Shown: one piece after another, positions 1-8,888 of the stretch
Numbering within the stretch: position 1 is the first letter of the stretch
How the letters are laid out: each line of letters opens with the position of its first letter
Source: Cyanobacteria bacterium M_DeepCast_100m_m1_067
Lineage (GTDB): Bacteria; Cyanobacteriota; Cyanobacteriia; PCC-6307; Cyanobiaceae
DNA length: 43,874 bases
Assembly: GCA_016882385.1 (NCBI GenBank)
Contig: VGQC01000003.1
Coordinates: 1-43,874 of the forward strand
Direction: 5' to 3'
Translations under genes and position numbers: made by a program
The notes under the pieces: model-generated
Told to the model about the DNA's origin: nothing
Database searches by the model: none
What the model saw: only the letters and a program-made list of their open reading frames with translations

Positions 1-1
1 G

Positions 2-85
2 GATCCCGGCCTTGAGCTCCACTATCGGGGCCAGGTGTATCACCACCGCCGCGCCGAAGCCGCGAGCCAGGTGGCCGATCGGTAA
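2..85 (+). CDS. 3' end of a small protein, DUF4278-like (partial at window edge)
   Basis: Open frame from the window edge: DPGLELHYRGQVYHHRRAEAASQVADR*. The 'L.YRG..Y' motif resembles cyanobacterial DUF4278 proteins. Confidence 0.45.
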   Translation, partial: DPGLELHYRGQVYHHRRAEAASQVADR

Positions 86-95
86 CGCTTGCTAC
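82..95 (+). promoter_or_regulatory. Candidate NtcA box GTA-N8-TAC
   Basis: GTAACGCTTGCTAC matches GTAN8TAC exactly. It overlaps the stop codon of the upstream gene and lies directly before a terminator, so its function is uncertain. Confidence 0.35.
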
Positions 96-101
96 CCAAT
101 G

Positions 102-143
102 CCCCGGTTGTTGCCGCTACAGCGGCACCAGCCGGGGTTTTTT
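102..143 (+). terminator. Rho-independent terminator
   Basis: Near-perfect 16-bp stem CCCCGGTTGTTGCCGC-TACA-GCGGCACCAGCCGGGG followed by TTTTTT. Confidence 0.85.
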
Positions 144-464
144 GTGCAATCCGCCAACTTTGGGTTCGATTCCAGCCCCACCGTCGCCCTTGATCCCGCC
201 ACTGCCGATCTGGCCCTGATCGAGATCCGCCAGGGCTTTCGTCTGCTGCCCGCCAGCGTGCCCGGCCTGGTTTGGTTGCAGACCCATTTCGAGTCTGGGT
301 CCTGGCCCGCTCTGGCCGCCGGTCAGGTGCGCCTGGATGTCGCCTCCAGCGAACAGCTCGCCGGCGATGCCGGCGATGCCGGCCTGCGGGTGGCCCGCAT
401 TGGCCTTGACCTGCCCTCCCCCACGGCTGCGGTTGCTACAGAACGGCAGCTCGGGCCTGGCTAA
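144..464 (+). CDS. Hypothetical protein (start uncertain; ORF is open from 12)
   Basis: Open frame VQSANFGFDSSPTVALDPATADLALIEIRQGF...; upstream ATGs are inside or before the terminator, so a GTG at 144 or a later start is more plausible. Confidence 0.35.
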   Translation: MQSANFGFDSSPTVALDPATADLALIEIRQGFRLLPASVPGLVWLQTHFESGSWPALAAGQVRLDVASSEQLAGDAGDAGLRVARIGLDLPSPTAAVATERQLGPG

Positions 465-491
465 ACAAGCTCAGATCTTCTTTGGTATCAC

Positions 492-833
492 ATGAAACAG
501 ATTCAAGCTGTCATCCGTCCGGAAAAGCTGGATGCGGTGAAAGACGCCCTGGTGAGCCTGGGCATCAACGGCATGACAGTTACCTCCGTTCAGGGGTTCG
601 GCAAGCAGTTGGGGCATGCCGAGGTGTACCGGGGGGTCAAGGTTGAGGCACGTTTGTTGCCCAAGGTGATGGTCACTGCGGTGGTGACTGATGCGGCCAT
701 GGCCGGAGTGATCGAGGCGATCAAAGCCTCCGCCCAGACGGGGGACATCGGCGACGGCAAGATCATCGTCACCCCGGTGGAGGCGTCGATTCGCATCCGC
801 ACCGGTGAAACCGGCGACGCCACCCTCGACTGA
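492..833 (+). CDS. P-II family nitrogen regulatory protein (divergent T-loop paralogue)
   Basis: MKQIQAVIRPEKLDAVKDALVSLGINGMTV...GDGKIIVTPVEASIRIRTGETG: P-II fold with both conserved signature regions. Confidence 0.93.
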   Translation: MKQIQAVIRPEKLDAVKDALVSLGINGMTVTSVQGFGKQLGHAEVYRGVKVEARLLPKVMVTAVVTDAAMAGVIEAIKASAQTGDIGDGKIIVTPVEASIRIRTGETGDATLD

Positions 834-866
834 TTCAGCGCTCCCCTGGCGGGCTCGCCGACCCAT

Positions 867-901
867 AAAAAACTCCCGTTCCCTCGAGGGGGCTGGGAGT
901 T
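867..901 (-). terminator. Rho-independent terminator read on the minus strand (downstream of cpcB remnant)
   Basis: Stem AACTCCC...GGGAGTT; on the minus strand it reads GGGAGTTTTTTATGGG, giving a T-run after the stem. Confidence 0.75.
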
Positions 902-929
902 GGTGTGAGGCCTGAATGGCCAAGACTGA

Positions 930-1307
930 TCAGCCGACTGCAGCAGCAGCGCGGTCGAAGTAGGTGCCAACTTCGGACATCAGGGCGGAGCAGTCGCCGC
1001 GGCGTCGCCGGTGAAGATGGCGTAGGTGACGTAGCGAAGGATGATCTCCATGTCGCGCAGGCAAGCAGCCATGCGGCGATAGGTGTAGGCATTGCCGCCG
1101 GGGGCGATCAGGGCGGGCTGCTGATCGAAGAGATCGCGAGCCGCGTTGGTCACGATGGCGGAAGCGTTGGAGGTGATGCGGTTCACCGTGTCCATGCGCT
1201 TGTTGCTGTCAGCAACCATGGCCGCGAGGTGCGTCGATCTGACCGGCGTTGATGAATTCGCCACGGGCATCAGCCTGGGCAACAACCTTGGTGAAGGCGT
1301 CGAACAT
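930..1307 (-). pseudogene. cpcB: Phycocyanin beta subunit remnant (frameshift plus internal deletion)
   Basis: [25 protein letters not shown] | frameshift | [76 protein letters not shown] | deletion | [22 protein letters not shown]. Confidence 0.9.
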
Positions 1308-1393
1308 CGAAACGCGCTACCGAAACATCGCTTGTCGCCCTAGGGAACGCGCTACCGGGGCTGCGAGCCACTAGAAACGAGACTGGTGCAGGG

Positions 1394-2692
1394 ATGGGGA
1401 TGGCGCCGATGGCGAACGCAGAGCTGAGCTGGCACGAGCTCGAACGTCTGGCGGCGCCCCCAGCCGATCCCGTCAACGGTCCCACCAGCGCCCAGGCGGG
1501 GCTGCGTCTGTTTGGTCAGCCGGAGCAGGCCGTGCGGGTCACCCTGTTTCGCGATCATCACGCCTGGTGCCCCTATTGCCAGAAGGTGTGGCTGTGGCTG
1601 GAGGAAAAGCGGATCCCCTACCGGATTCGCAAGGTCACCATGTTTTGCTACGGCGAGAAGGAGGCCTGGTTTCGGCGGTTGGTGCCATCCGGCATGCTCC
1701 CTGCCCTGGAGCTCGATGGTCGCCTGATCACCGAGAGCGACCGCATTCTCGAGGCCCTCGAAGGGGCCTTCGGCAGCCTGGGCCCGGGCATGGCCGACCC
1801 CGTGGTGCTGACCCTGCGCCAGCTGGAGCGGGTGTTGTTTCGCGCCTGGTGCCAGTGGCTGTGCAGCCCTGGTCTCCGTCCCCAGCAGGAGGCCTCAGCC
1901 CAGGCGGCTTTTCAACGCATCGCTGCTGCATGGGAGCAGGCGCTCGACCAACACCCCGGACCGTTCCTGCTGGGGGAGCTGGGCACGGCCGATCTGGTGT
2001 TCGTGCCCTATGTGGAGCGGATGTCGGCCAGCCTGGCCTACTACAAAGGGTTTTTGCTGCGCCGCGAACACCCGGCCATTGATCGTTGGTTTGCGGCGCT
2101 GGAGCAGCGCTCCACCTACCTCGGCACCCAGAGCGATTTCCACACCCACGCCCACGACCTGCCGCCCCAGATGGGCGGCTGCTACGCCAGTGGCACGCCA
2201 GCCCAGCGCGATCTGGTCGCCCGCATCGATCACGGCCCCTGGCCGATCGATGCACCCGATCCGGAAACCAGCCACGGCGAACCGGCCGATGCGGCGGCGG
2301 TGGCTCTGGCCCGGGTGCTCAAACACCGCCAGGCGATCTTGGCGCGCAGCTCCCTCGGGCCGGCCGGATTCGATCAGCCCCTGCGCACCGCCCTCACGGC
2401 CCTGATCCTGTGCGAAACGCAAGGCAGTGGCGCAACGCAAGGCAGTGGCGAGAGCCTGGTGCCAGCGGCCGGCAGTGCGGCTGCCCTGCGCTATCTGCGC
2501 GATCGCATCAGCGTGCCGCGGGACATGCCCCTGCATGCGGCCCGGCGCTTGCGTCAGGCCCTGGAGGCCACCGCCTGCCGCGATCCCGAGGACGGCACCG
2601 CCCAGGGCCCGCCCATTCCGGTGGCCCATCGCCGCGACCAGGACCCCCGGCCATTTCTGCAGGCCGCCTCTAGCGTTTTTCCAGCCGCTTAA
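1394..2692 (+). CDS. Glutathione S-transferase family protein
   Basis: Thioredoxin-like N-terminal GST domain: [33 protein letters not shown]...[25 protein letters not shown]. Confidence 0.85.
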   Translation: MGMAPMANAELSWHELERLAAPPADPVNGPTSAQAGLRLFGQPEQAVRVTLFRDHHAWCPYCQKVWLWLEEKRIPYRIRKVTMFCYGEKEAWFRRLVPSGMLPALELDGRLITESDRILEALEGAFGSLGPGMADPVVLTLRQLERVLFRAWCQWLCSPGLRPQQEASAQAAFQRIAAAWEQALDQHPGPFLLGELGTADLVFVPYVERMSASLAYYKGFLLRREHPAIDRWFAALEQRSTYLGTQSDFHTHAHDLPPQMGGCYASGTPAQRDLVARIDHGPWPIDAPDPETSHGEPADAAAVALARVLKHRQAILARSSLGPAGFDQPLRTALTALILCETQGSGATQGSGESLVPAAGSAAALRYLRDRISVPRDMPLHAARRLRQALEATACRDPEDGTAQGPPIPVAHRRDQDPRPFLQAASSVFPAA

Positions 2693-2699
2693 AGCCCTG

Positions 2700-3281
2700 G
2701 TGCCTGTGCCCCGTCTTCGACGTGTCGCCGTAGCGCTCGGCTGGGCCCTTGCCAGCTGCGTCGCCGCGGCTCCGGCCTTGGGGCCAGGTGTGATCCCCGC
2801 CGCTCGGGCTCTGGAACTCCAGGGTGCCACCTACTTCACCAAGGCTCCCTGGACGGTGGACCTGGTGAGCTACTACACCACCATCTGGCAGACCCGTGCG
2901 GAGTACTACTTCACGATCACGCTCGATCCGGATGCGGGCGCGGCCCTGGGTGGCCTGACGATTCAGCAGACCCGTGGGGTGGATACTCGCTTTCCCTTCT
3001 TTGTGGATCGCACCTCCGCGTTCCTGGGCCGGCCGCGTCAGAAGGGCCCCCGCGTGCCGGTGCAGGCTCAGTTTGACAGCGCTGCGCGCCGCTTCACCCT
3101 CAGTTTCCCCGAGCCCGTTCCGCCCGGGGCCACGCTCACCGTGGTGCTCAAGCCCTGGAACAACCCAGCCTTCTCCGACACCTACATGTTTCAGGTGACG
3201 GCCTATCCCGCTGGCCCCAACCCCTCGCCAGCGCCGGTGGGATTTGGCACCCTGCGCATCTACGACCCCGATTGGCGCTGA
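2700..3281 (+). CDS. DUF2808 domain-containing secreted protein
   Basis: Signal-peptide-like N-terminus then TYFTKAPWTVDLVSYYTTIWQTRAEYYFTITLD...GFGTLRIYDPDW; GTG start. Confidence 0.75.
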   Translation: MPVPRLRRVAVALGWALASCVAAAPALGPGVIPAARALELQGATYFTKAPWTVDLVSYYTTIWQTRAEYYFTITLDPDAGAALGGLTIQQTRGVDTRFPFFVDRTSAFLGRPRQKGPRVPVQAQFDSAARRFTLSFPEPVPPGATLTVVLKPWNNPAFSDTYMFQVTAYPAGPNPSPAPVGFGTLRIYDPDWR

Positions 3282-3298
3282 GCCCGATCCCCTGAGCC

Positions 3299-3967
3299 AT
3301 GACCCATCGGAGCTGGCCCGTGCTGTTGCCGCTGCTTCTGGCAGCGGTGGGGGGGCAGTCGTTGCTGCGGGCTCAGAGCGCAGAGCCCCAGGCGTTGCTG
3401 CCCCCGATGCCCCTGGAGCTGCCGCGCCAAACGTTGGTGCCGGATGTGCGGCTCCTCGGATCGGAGGGATCTCTGGCCCGAGGCGCCTTGCCGGCACCAG
3501 GGCTGGACCCCGCGGCGCCGCTTCTGGCCTATCCCTTGGCCCAGCTGGCCGAAAGCCTGGACCCCTGGGGCTGGCGCTACTCGGAGCGCCGCTCGGCCTG
3601 GCGGTTGCATACCGGCATCGATCTGGCGGCCCCGCAGGGCACGCCAGTGCTCGCCTCCCGGGCTGGACGGGTGCTGCTGGTGGAATCGATCAGTGGCTAT
3701 GGCACCACTGTGCTGCTGGACCATGGCGAGGGTTGGCAGACGCTGTATGCCCACCTGCATGAGGCCACGGTGCTCAGCGGCGCTTGGCTTGAGCAGGGGC
3801 AACCCCTGGGCACGGTGGGCATGACCGGCTCGGCCACGGGTCCCCATCTGCACTTCGAACTGCGCCGTCATGGCGCGGAGTTGCTGGCTCTGGATCCCAC
3901 GCCGCACCTGCCACTCCTGCTGCCACCCCCAGCCCCGCCGCCGGTGCTTGCCACAATCAACCCTTGA
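3299..3967 (+). CDS. M23 family metallopeptidase (LytM-like)
   Basis: HTGIDLAAPQGTPVLASRAGRVLL...GPHLHFELRRHG: canonical HxxxD and HxH motifs. Confidence 0.9.
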   Translation: MTHRSWPVLLPLLLAAVGGQSLLRAQSAEPQALLPPMPLELPRQTLVPDVRLLGSEGSLARGALPAPGLDPAAPLLAYPLAQLAESLDPWGWRYSERRSAWRLHTGIDLAAPQGTPVLASRAGRVLLVESISGYGTTVLLDHGEGWQTLYAHLHEATVLSGAWLEQGQPLGTVGMTGSATGPHLHFELRRHGAELLALDPTPHLPLLLPPPAPPPVLATINP

Positions 3968-3983
3968 TTTCACCCCAAGCCCC

Positions 3984-4262
3984 ATGCAAGCCCAGTGGAA
4001 CGGTCGGGTGATTGCCCGCAGCGACGACATCGTCAGCGTGGATGGCAACGCCTATTTCCCTGCCGACGCCCTCGACCCCAGCTGCATTCGCCCCTCCTCC
4101 CACACCTCGGTGTGTGGCTGGAAGGGCACGGCCCACTATTACGACCTGGTGGTGGACGGTGAGGTGAACGCCAATGCCGTTTGGTTTTATCCCGAGCCCA
4201 AGGAAGCGGCTGCCAACATCCGCGGCCGGGTGGCCTTCTGGAAGGGCGTGCAGGTGAACTGA
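3984..4262 (+). CDS. DUF427 domain-containing protein
   Basis: MQAQWNGRVIARSDDIVSVDGNAYFPADAL...CGWKGTAHYYDLVVDG...AFWKGVQV. Confidence 0.85.
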   Translation: MQAQWNGRVIARSDDIVSVDGNAYFPADALDPSCIRPSSHTSVCGWKGTAHYYDLVVDGEVNANAVWFYPEPKEAAANIRGRVAFWKGVQVN

Positions 4263-4270
4263 TCGGCAGA

Positions 4271-4774
4271 TCAGCTGGGCACCAGGGAGGAGTGGTGGTG
4301 CAGGATCCGCCACTCCCCCTCTCGCCTGCCGTAGACGAAGGTGTAGCGGGCGTCGACCTGGGCCTCGGGATCGTGCAGGGCGAAGCGGTAGGTGCCCTCG
4401 TCGACGGCCAGGTTGCAGCCCAACTCGATCTGACGCTGGGTCACCGTGCCGCTGGGATGGCGGCTCAGGAAGGTGGCGAAATAGTCGGTGATGGCTTCGG
4501 GCGTGTCGCGAAGCTGAGCCGACAGGGTGGGCAGCAGCAGGGCGTGGCGGTCGTAGAGCTGGGCAACTTTGGCAGGATCGCCGCTGGCAAGGGCCTCGTT
4601 CCACCGCTCAAACCAACCCTCAACTTGTCGCGCGTTGAGCGGCCTGCAGGCCTGAATCGGCGCCAGCTGGAGCGCCTGGGCTGCCGGAGCATCCAGCGTC
4701 AGGGCGAGCACGGGCAGCACGAGCACCAGCACAAGCAGGACCGACCGAAGCTGGCGCGCCAGTGAGATCAGCAC
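4271..4774 (-). CDS. SgcJ/EcaC-type (CaMKII association / DUF4440-like) secreted protein
   Basis: VLISLARQLRSVLLVLVLVLPVLALTLDAPAAQA (signal peptide) then WFERWNEALASGDPAKVAQLYDRHALLLPTLS...WRILHHHSSLVP. Confidence 0.75.
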   Translation of the reverse strand: MLISLARQLRSVLLVLVLVLPVLALTLDAPAAQALQLAPIQACRPLNARQVEGWFERWNEALASGDPAKVAQLYDRHALLLPTLSAQLRDTPEAITDYFATFLSRHPSGTVTQRQIELGCNLAVDEGTYRFALHDPEAQVDARYTFVYGRREGEWRILHHHSSLVPS

Positions 4775-5019
4775 CCCGGAAAGCGCAAGGTGCGCCAGTT
4801 GCCGCTGGCCGTGCTCACCTCCACGCCGATCTCGACGGGATCCTGGTTGCCACCGCTGTGCTCCTGCCACCAGCCCATCGCCTCGCTCCAGGCCGCATCC
4901 AGCGAGTCGTAGAGATCGTCCAATACCGGATGGGGTGCCCCCTGGCGATCGACGAGACGGTAGTGCCGTACGTGGTTGGCGAAGGGGGGTCGCAGGGTGT
5001 GAGTTTGCGGTGTTGTCAT
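4768..5019 (-). CDS. Conserved hypothetical protein
   Basis: MTTPQTHTLRPPFANHVRHYRLVDRQGAPHPVLDDLYDSLDAAWSEAMGWWQEH...; stop overlaps the downstream start by 7 nt. Confidence 0.7.
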   Translation of the reverse strand: MTTPQTHTLRPPFANHVRHYRLVDRQGAPHPVLDDLYDSLDAAWSEAMGWWQEHSGGNQDPVEIGVEVSTASGNWRTLRFPGC

Positions 5020-5057
5020 GCCTTTCTGCACTGCTCCTTGTTTGCATCATGGACTGT

Positions 5058-5078
5058 GTGACAGATCGAAACTGTCAC
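5058..5078. promoter_or_regulatory. Perfect inverted repeat, operator candidate
   Basis: GTGACAG-ATCGAAA-CTGTCAC, 38 nt upstream of the minus-strand start at 5019. Confidence 0.5.
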
Positions 5079-5123
5079 CTTCACAACATCTTTCGGTGTC
5101 GGGCGCCACGCGCAGCTGGCGCC

Positions 5124-7337
5124 TCAGCGCACGAACAGCATTTCTCGGTAGCTGGGCAGCGGCCAGAGGTCGTCGTCGACCAGGCCTTCGAGGCCATCCA
5201 CCGCCGAACGCAGGGCGCCGATCAGGGGCATCAGGGTGTCGGCGCAGTGGCGCATGTGGGCTTCGGTGTGGTCAGCCCCCTCGCCGTGACTGCCGCCGCT
5301 GAGGGCCTCTTCGAGGGCATCGCAGCCGTTGTTGAGCTGCTCGAGCAGCTCGCCCAGCTGGTTGCGCAGCTTGAGGTTGGGATGGAGACCCATGGCCTGC
5401 TGCTCCTGCAGCGCCTGGCCCAGCTCGCCGACATAGCGCACCGCCGCCGGATACACCTGGGTGCGGGCGATCTGCAGGGCCAGCTTGGCCTCTACTTCGA
5501 TGGCGAGCACGTACTGCTCGCTGTACACCTCAAAGCGGCTCTCCAGTTCCACCGGGCTCAATACACCCTGGCGCTCGAACAACTCCCGCACCTCCTGGCG
5601 CTGCAGCACGGGTAGGGCATCGGCGCAGGTGCGCAGGTTTTCCAGGCCGCGCTGCTCAACGGCCATCCGGTGCCACGCACTGGAGTAGCCGTCGCCGCCG
5701 AACACCACGGCGCCGTGCTCCTGCATCACCTGTTGAAGCACGTGGAAGGCGGCTTCACCGAGGGCCATGCCGGCGTTGAGCTGGCTCTCCAGCTGGTCGG
5801 CGATCCAGCCGATCGAGTCGGCCAGCACGGTGTTCATGGCCACCAGCGGGCCAGCCACCGACTGGTTGGAGCCGACGGCGCGGAACTCAAAACGGTTGCC
5901 GGTGAAGGCAAACGGTGAGGTGCGGTTGCGGTCGCCCGGGTCTTTGGTGAATTCCGGCAGAGTGTCGACCCCAAGGGTCATCACGCCACCTTTGGCCGAG
6001 GTCTGCAGGTTGCCTTCGCGGATCTGGTTGAACACATCCTCGAGCTGGCTGCCGAGGTACACCGAGATGATCGCCGGGGGTGCTTCGTTGGCGCCGAGCC
6101 GGTGGTCGTTGCCGGCGGTGGCCACCACCGAGCGCAGCAGCGGGCCGTAGCAGTGGACGCCGCGGATCACGGCAGCGCAGAAGAGCAGGAACTGGAGGTT
6201 GTCGTGGGGGGTCTGGCCGGGATCGAGCAGGTTGCCCTGGGTGGCGTTGCCGATCGACCAGTTGACGTGCTTGCCGCTGCCGTTGATGCCGGCAAAGGGC
6301 TTCTCGTGGAGCAGGCAGGTGAACCCGTGCTTCTTGGCCGTGCTCTTGAGCACGGTCATGGTGAGCTGCTGGTGGTCGGTAGCGACGTTGGCGGCCTCGT
6401 GGAAGGGCGCGATCTCGAACTGCCCGGGCGCCACTTCGTTGTGGCGGGTCTTGGCGGGTACGCCGAGCCTGTAGAGCTGCCGCTCCACGTCCTGCATGAA
6501 CACCTGCACCCGCTCGGGGATGGCACCGAAGTAGTGGTCGTCAAACTGCTGCCCCTTGGCGGGAGGAGCGCCAAAGAGGGTGCGTCCGGCCAGGAGCAGG
6601 TCGGGGCGGAGGGAGATGAAGGCGCTGTCAACGAGGAAGTATTCCTGCTCGGCGCCGCAGCTGGAGTTGACGGGAGCTACGTCGGTTTCACCGAGGAGGC
6701 GGAGCAGGCGCTGGGCCTGCCGGTTCATCGCGGCGTTGGAGCGGAGCAGGGGGGTTTTCTTGTCGAGGGCCTCACCGGTCCAGGAGACGAAAACCGTGGG
6801 GATGCAGAGGGTGACCCCGTTGGGGGTCTGCATGAGGTAGGCGGGGCTGGTGATGTCCCAGGCGGTGTAACCGCGGGCCTCGAAGGTGGAGCGGATCCCG
6901 CCGTTGGGGAAAGAGGAGCCGTCGGGCTCGCCCTGCACCAGCAGCTTGCCCGTGAATTCGGTGATCACCCGCCCATCGCTCTTGGGCGAGATGAAGCCGT
7001 CGTGCTTCTCGGCGGTGGAGTTGGTGAGCGGATAGAAAACGTGCGCGTAGTAGAGGGCGCCACGGCCGGTGGCCCAGGTCTTCATGGCGTCGGCCACGGC
7101 ATTGGCCACCGACAGGTCGAGCTTGCCGCCCTCACGGATCGTGCGCTGGATCGATTTGAAGATGCGTCCGGGCAACGCATCCTTCATCTTCTCGAGGGTG
7201 AACACATCGCTCGCCCAAAGCTCCCCGAATGGAGCGGTTGGTGCCGTCGCCGCCGGACGCCGCCGCTGAATCTGCTGCAGGGCGGCGAAGCGCTGGGGGC
7301 TGGGCATGGGAGGCGCTGATCGGATGGCCTTCATCAC
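5124..7337 (-). CDS. glnN: Glutamine synthetase type III (true start possibly at 7307)
   Basis: GSIII features: [37 protein letters not shown]...[14 protein letters not shown]...[14 protein letters not shown]. Confidence 0.95.
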   Translation of the reverse strand: MMKAIRSAPPMPSPQRFAALQQIQRRRPAATAPTAPFGELWASDVFTLEKMKDALPGRIFKSIQRTIREGGKLDLSVANAVADAMKTWATGRGALYYAHVFYPLTNSTAEKHDGFISPKSDGRVITEFTGKLLVQGEPDGSSFPNGGIRSTFEARGYTAWDITSPAYLMQTPNGVTLCIPTVFVSWTGEALDKKTPLLRSNAAMNRQAQRLLRLLGETDVAPVNSSCGAEQEYFLVDSAFISLRPDLLLAGRTLFGAPPAKGQQFDDHYFGAIPERVQVFMQDVERQLYRLGVPAKTRHNEVAPGQFEIAPFHEAANVATDHQQLTMTVLKSTAKKHGFTCLLHEKPFAGINGSGKHVNWSIGNATQGNLLDPGQTPHDNLQFLLFCAAVIRGVHCYGPLLRSVVATAGNDHRLGANEAPPAIISVYLGSQLEDVFNQIREGNLQTSAKGGVMTLGVDTLPEFTKDPGDRNRTSPFAFTGNRFEFRAVGSNQSVAGPLVAMNTVLADSIGWIADQLESQLNAGMALGEAAFHVLQQVMQEHGAVVFGGDGYSSAWHRMAVEQRGLENLRTCADALPVLQRQEVRELFERQGVLSPVELESRFEVYSEQYVLAIEVEAKLALQIARTQVYPAAVRYVGELGQALQEQQAMGLHPNLKLRNQLGELLEQLNNGCDALEEALSGGSHGEGADHTEAHMRHCADTLMPLIGALRSAVDGLEGLVDDDLWPLPSYREMLFVR

Positions 7338-7361
7338 ATTGCCGCGCCCCAGCCCTTTCGT

Positions 7362-7375
7362 GTAGCGGTTGCTAC
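7362..7375 (-). promoter_or_regulatory. NtcA-binding site upstream of glnN
   Basis: Exact GTA-N8-TAC (GTAGCAACCGCTAC on the minus strand) with a CAATGT -10-like element 20 nt downstream. Confidence 0.75.
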
Positions 7376-7409
7376 CAAAATTTCGAAAATCCCGTTGGGG
7401 CGTTCGGCC

Positions 7410-7844
7410 TCAGACCAGGTAGCGCCGGATGCTGGGTCGGCACCAATACACCAGTGCGGCCGTGGTCGCGGCCCAGAGCAGGGCGGAGAGCAGCGCCGTC
7501 AGCAGCCGTCCCTCACTCAGCAGCACCAGGCGCACGATGCCGTAGGGCAAGCCCACGGCCAGGGCCATGGCCAGCGCCACGATCGCCAGAATCTGTCCCC
7601 AGGCGCGCCACTTGAGCAGGGCGATCGAGGCCACCAGGCCCACCACGGCCGTGGGCAGCACGGCGCTGGCACCCACCACAATGTTGGTCAACCGCCAGGT
7701 GGGATCCAGCAAAATCACCGCCAGGCCAAGGGGGATGGCCAGGGCGTTGGCCCCCAGGCCCAGCCAGGCCAGGGTCACGTAGCCGCGGGGGGGCTGCTGC
7801 AACATCGCAAACTCGGGCGCCAGCGACTCACCATGCTCGGTCAT
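7410..7844 (-). CDS. Conserved cyanobacterial membrane protein
   Basis: MTEHGESLAPEFAMLQQPPRGYVTLAWLGLGANALAIPLGLAVILLDPTW... with several hydrophobic segments. Confidence 0.75.
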   Translation of the reverse strand: MTEHGESLAPEFAMLQQPPRGYVTLAWLGLGANALAIPLGLAVILLDPTWRLTNIVVGASAVLPTAVVGLVASIALLKWRAWGQILAIVALAMALAVGLPYGIVRLVLLSEGRLLTALLSALLWAATTAALVYWCRPSIRRYLV

Positions 7845-7871
7845 GGGGGTCGGTGATCGGCAGGCGGCAGG

Positions 7872-8888
7872 ATGGTCGCTTCCGGAATGCATCAACCCCT
7901 GCTCTTCAGTTCGTCCCAATCCGCCGAGCCCCAGACTTCGCCCCCGCCGGCAACCTTTCCGCCGCTCTGGCGCGGCCCCCTCGCCACCCTGCAGGTGAAC
8001 CTGGGCTACCGCTGCAATCAGGCCTGCAGCCACTGCCATGTGAATGCGGGGCCGACCCGCACCGAAATGATGGATCCGGCCACGGTCGCCCTGATCCCGC
8101 CGGTGCTCACTGCCCGCGGGCTGGCCTGCCTCGATCTCACCGGTGGGGCCCCCGAGCTCCATCCCCAGTTTCGGGAGTTGGTGGTGGCGGCCCGGCGGTT
8201 GGGGGTGGAGGTGATCGATCGCTGCAACCTCACGATCCTGTCGGAACCTGGCCAGCACGACCTGGCCGCCTTCCTGGCGGATCAGGGCGTCACGGTGGTG
8301 GCCTCCTTGCCCTGCTATTCCGAAGGCAACGTCGATCGCCAGCGGGGCTCCGGTGTGTTTACCCGCAGCATCGCGGCGCTGCAGCAGCTCAACCGGCTTG
8401 GCTACGGCCAGCCCGGCAGCGGCCTGCACCTGCACCTCGTCTACAACCCCCAGGGGCCGACGCTGCCGCCTCCCCAGGCCCAGTTGGAAGCGGAATACAA
8501 GCGCGTGCTCGCCGCCGACTTCGGGGTGGTGTTCAACAGCCTCTATGCCCTCGCCAACATGCCGATCCAGCGGTTTGCCAGCTGGCTCCAGGCTCAAGGA
8601 CAGCTGGAGGACTATCAGGCGCTGCTGCGCTCCAGTCACCGCCCTGAGCATCTCGAGCAGGTCATGTGCCGCTCGCTGATCAGCGTTGATTGGCAGGGTT
8701 GGCTGTTCGATTGCGATTTCAACCAGCAGCTCGGTTTGGCTGCGGCGGCGCCAGTGCAGCCCCGGCGGCATCTGCGGGAGCTGCTGGCGCGCGATCCCGA
8801 GGGCGATCCGATTGCGGTGGCTGAGCACTGTTTTGGTTGCACCGCCGGTGGTGGTTCCAGCTGCGGCGGAGCCCTGCAGGCCTCTTAG
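7872..8888 (+). CDS. arsS: Arsenosugar biosynthesis radical SAM protein ArsS
   Basis: NLGYRCNQACSHCHVNAGP radical SAM CxxxCxxC; LTGGAPELHPQFRELV; C-terminal HCFGCTAGGGSSCGGAL. Confidence 0.93.
   Translation: MVASGMHQPLLFSSSQSAEPQTSPPPATFPPLWRGPLATLQVNLGYRCNQACSHCHVNAGPTRTEMMDPATVALIPPVLTARGLACLDLTGGAPELHPQFRELVVAARRLGVEVIDRCNLTILSEPGQHDLAAFLADQGVTVVASLPCYSEGNVDRQRGSGVFTRSIAALQQLNRLGYGQPGSGLHLHLVYNPQGPTLPPPQAQLEAEYKRVLAADFGVVFNSLYALANMPIQRFASWLQAQGQLEDYQALLRSSHRPEHLEQVMCRSLISVDWQGWLFDCDFNQQLGLAAAAPVQPRRHLRELLARDPEGDPIAVAEHCFGCTAGGGSSCGGALQAS

Noticed and set aside
905-1252. Plus-strand 115-aa ORF over the cpcB remnant
   Set aside because: Antisense to clear CpcB homology.
6102-7319. 405-aa plus-strand ORF opposite glnN
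   Set aside because: Shadow of GSIII.
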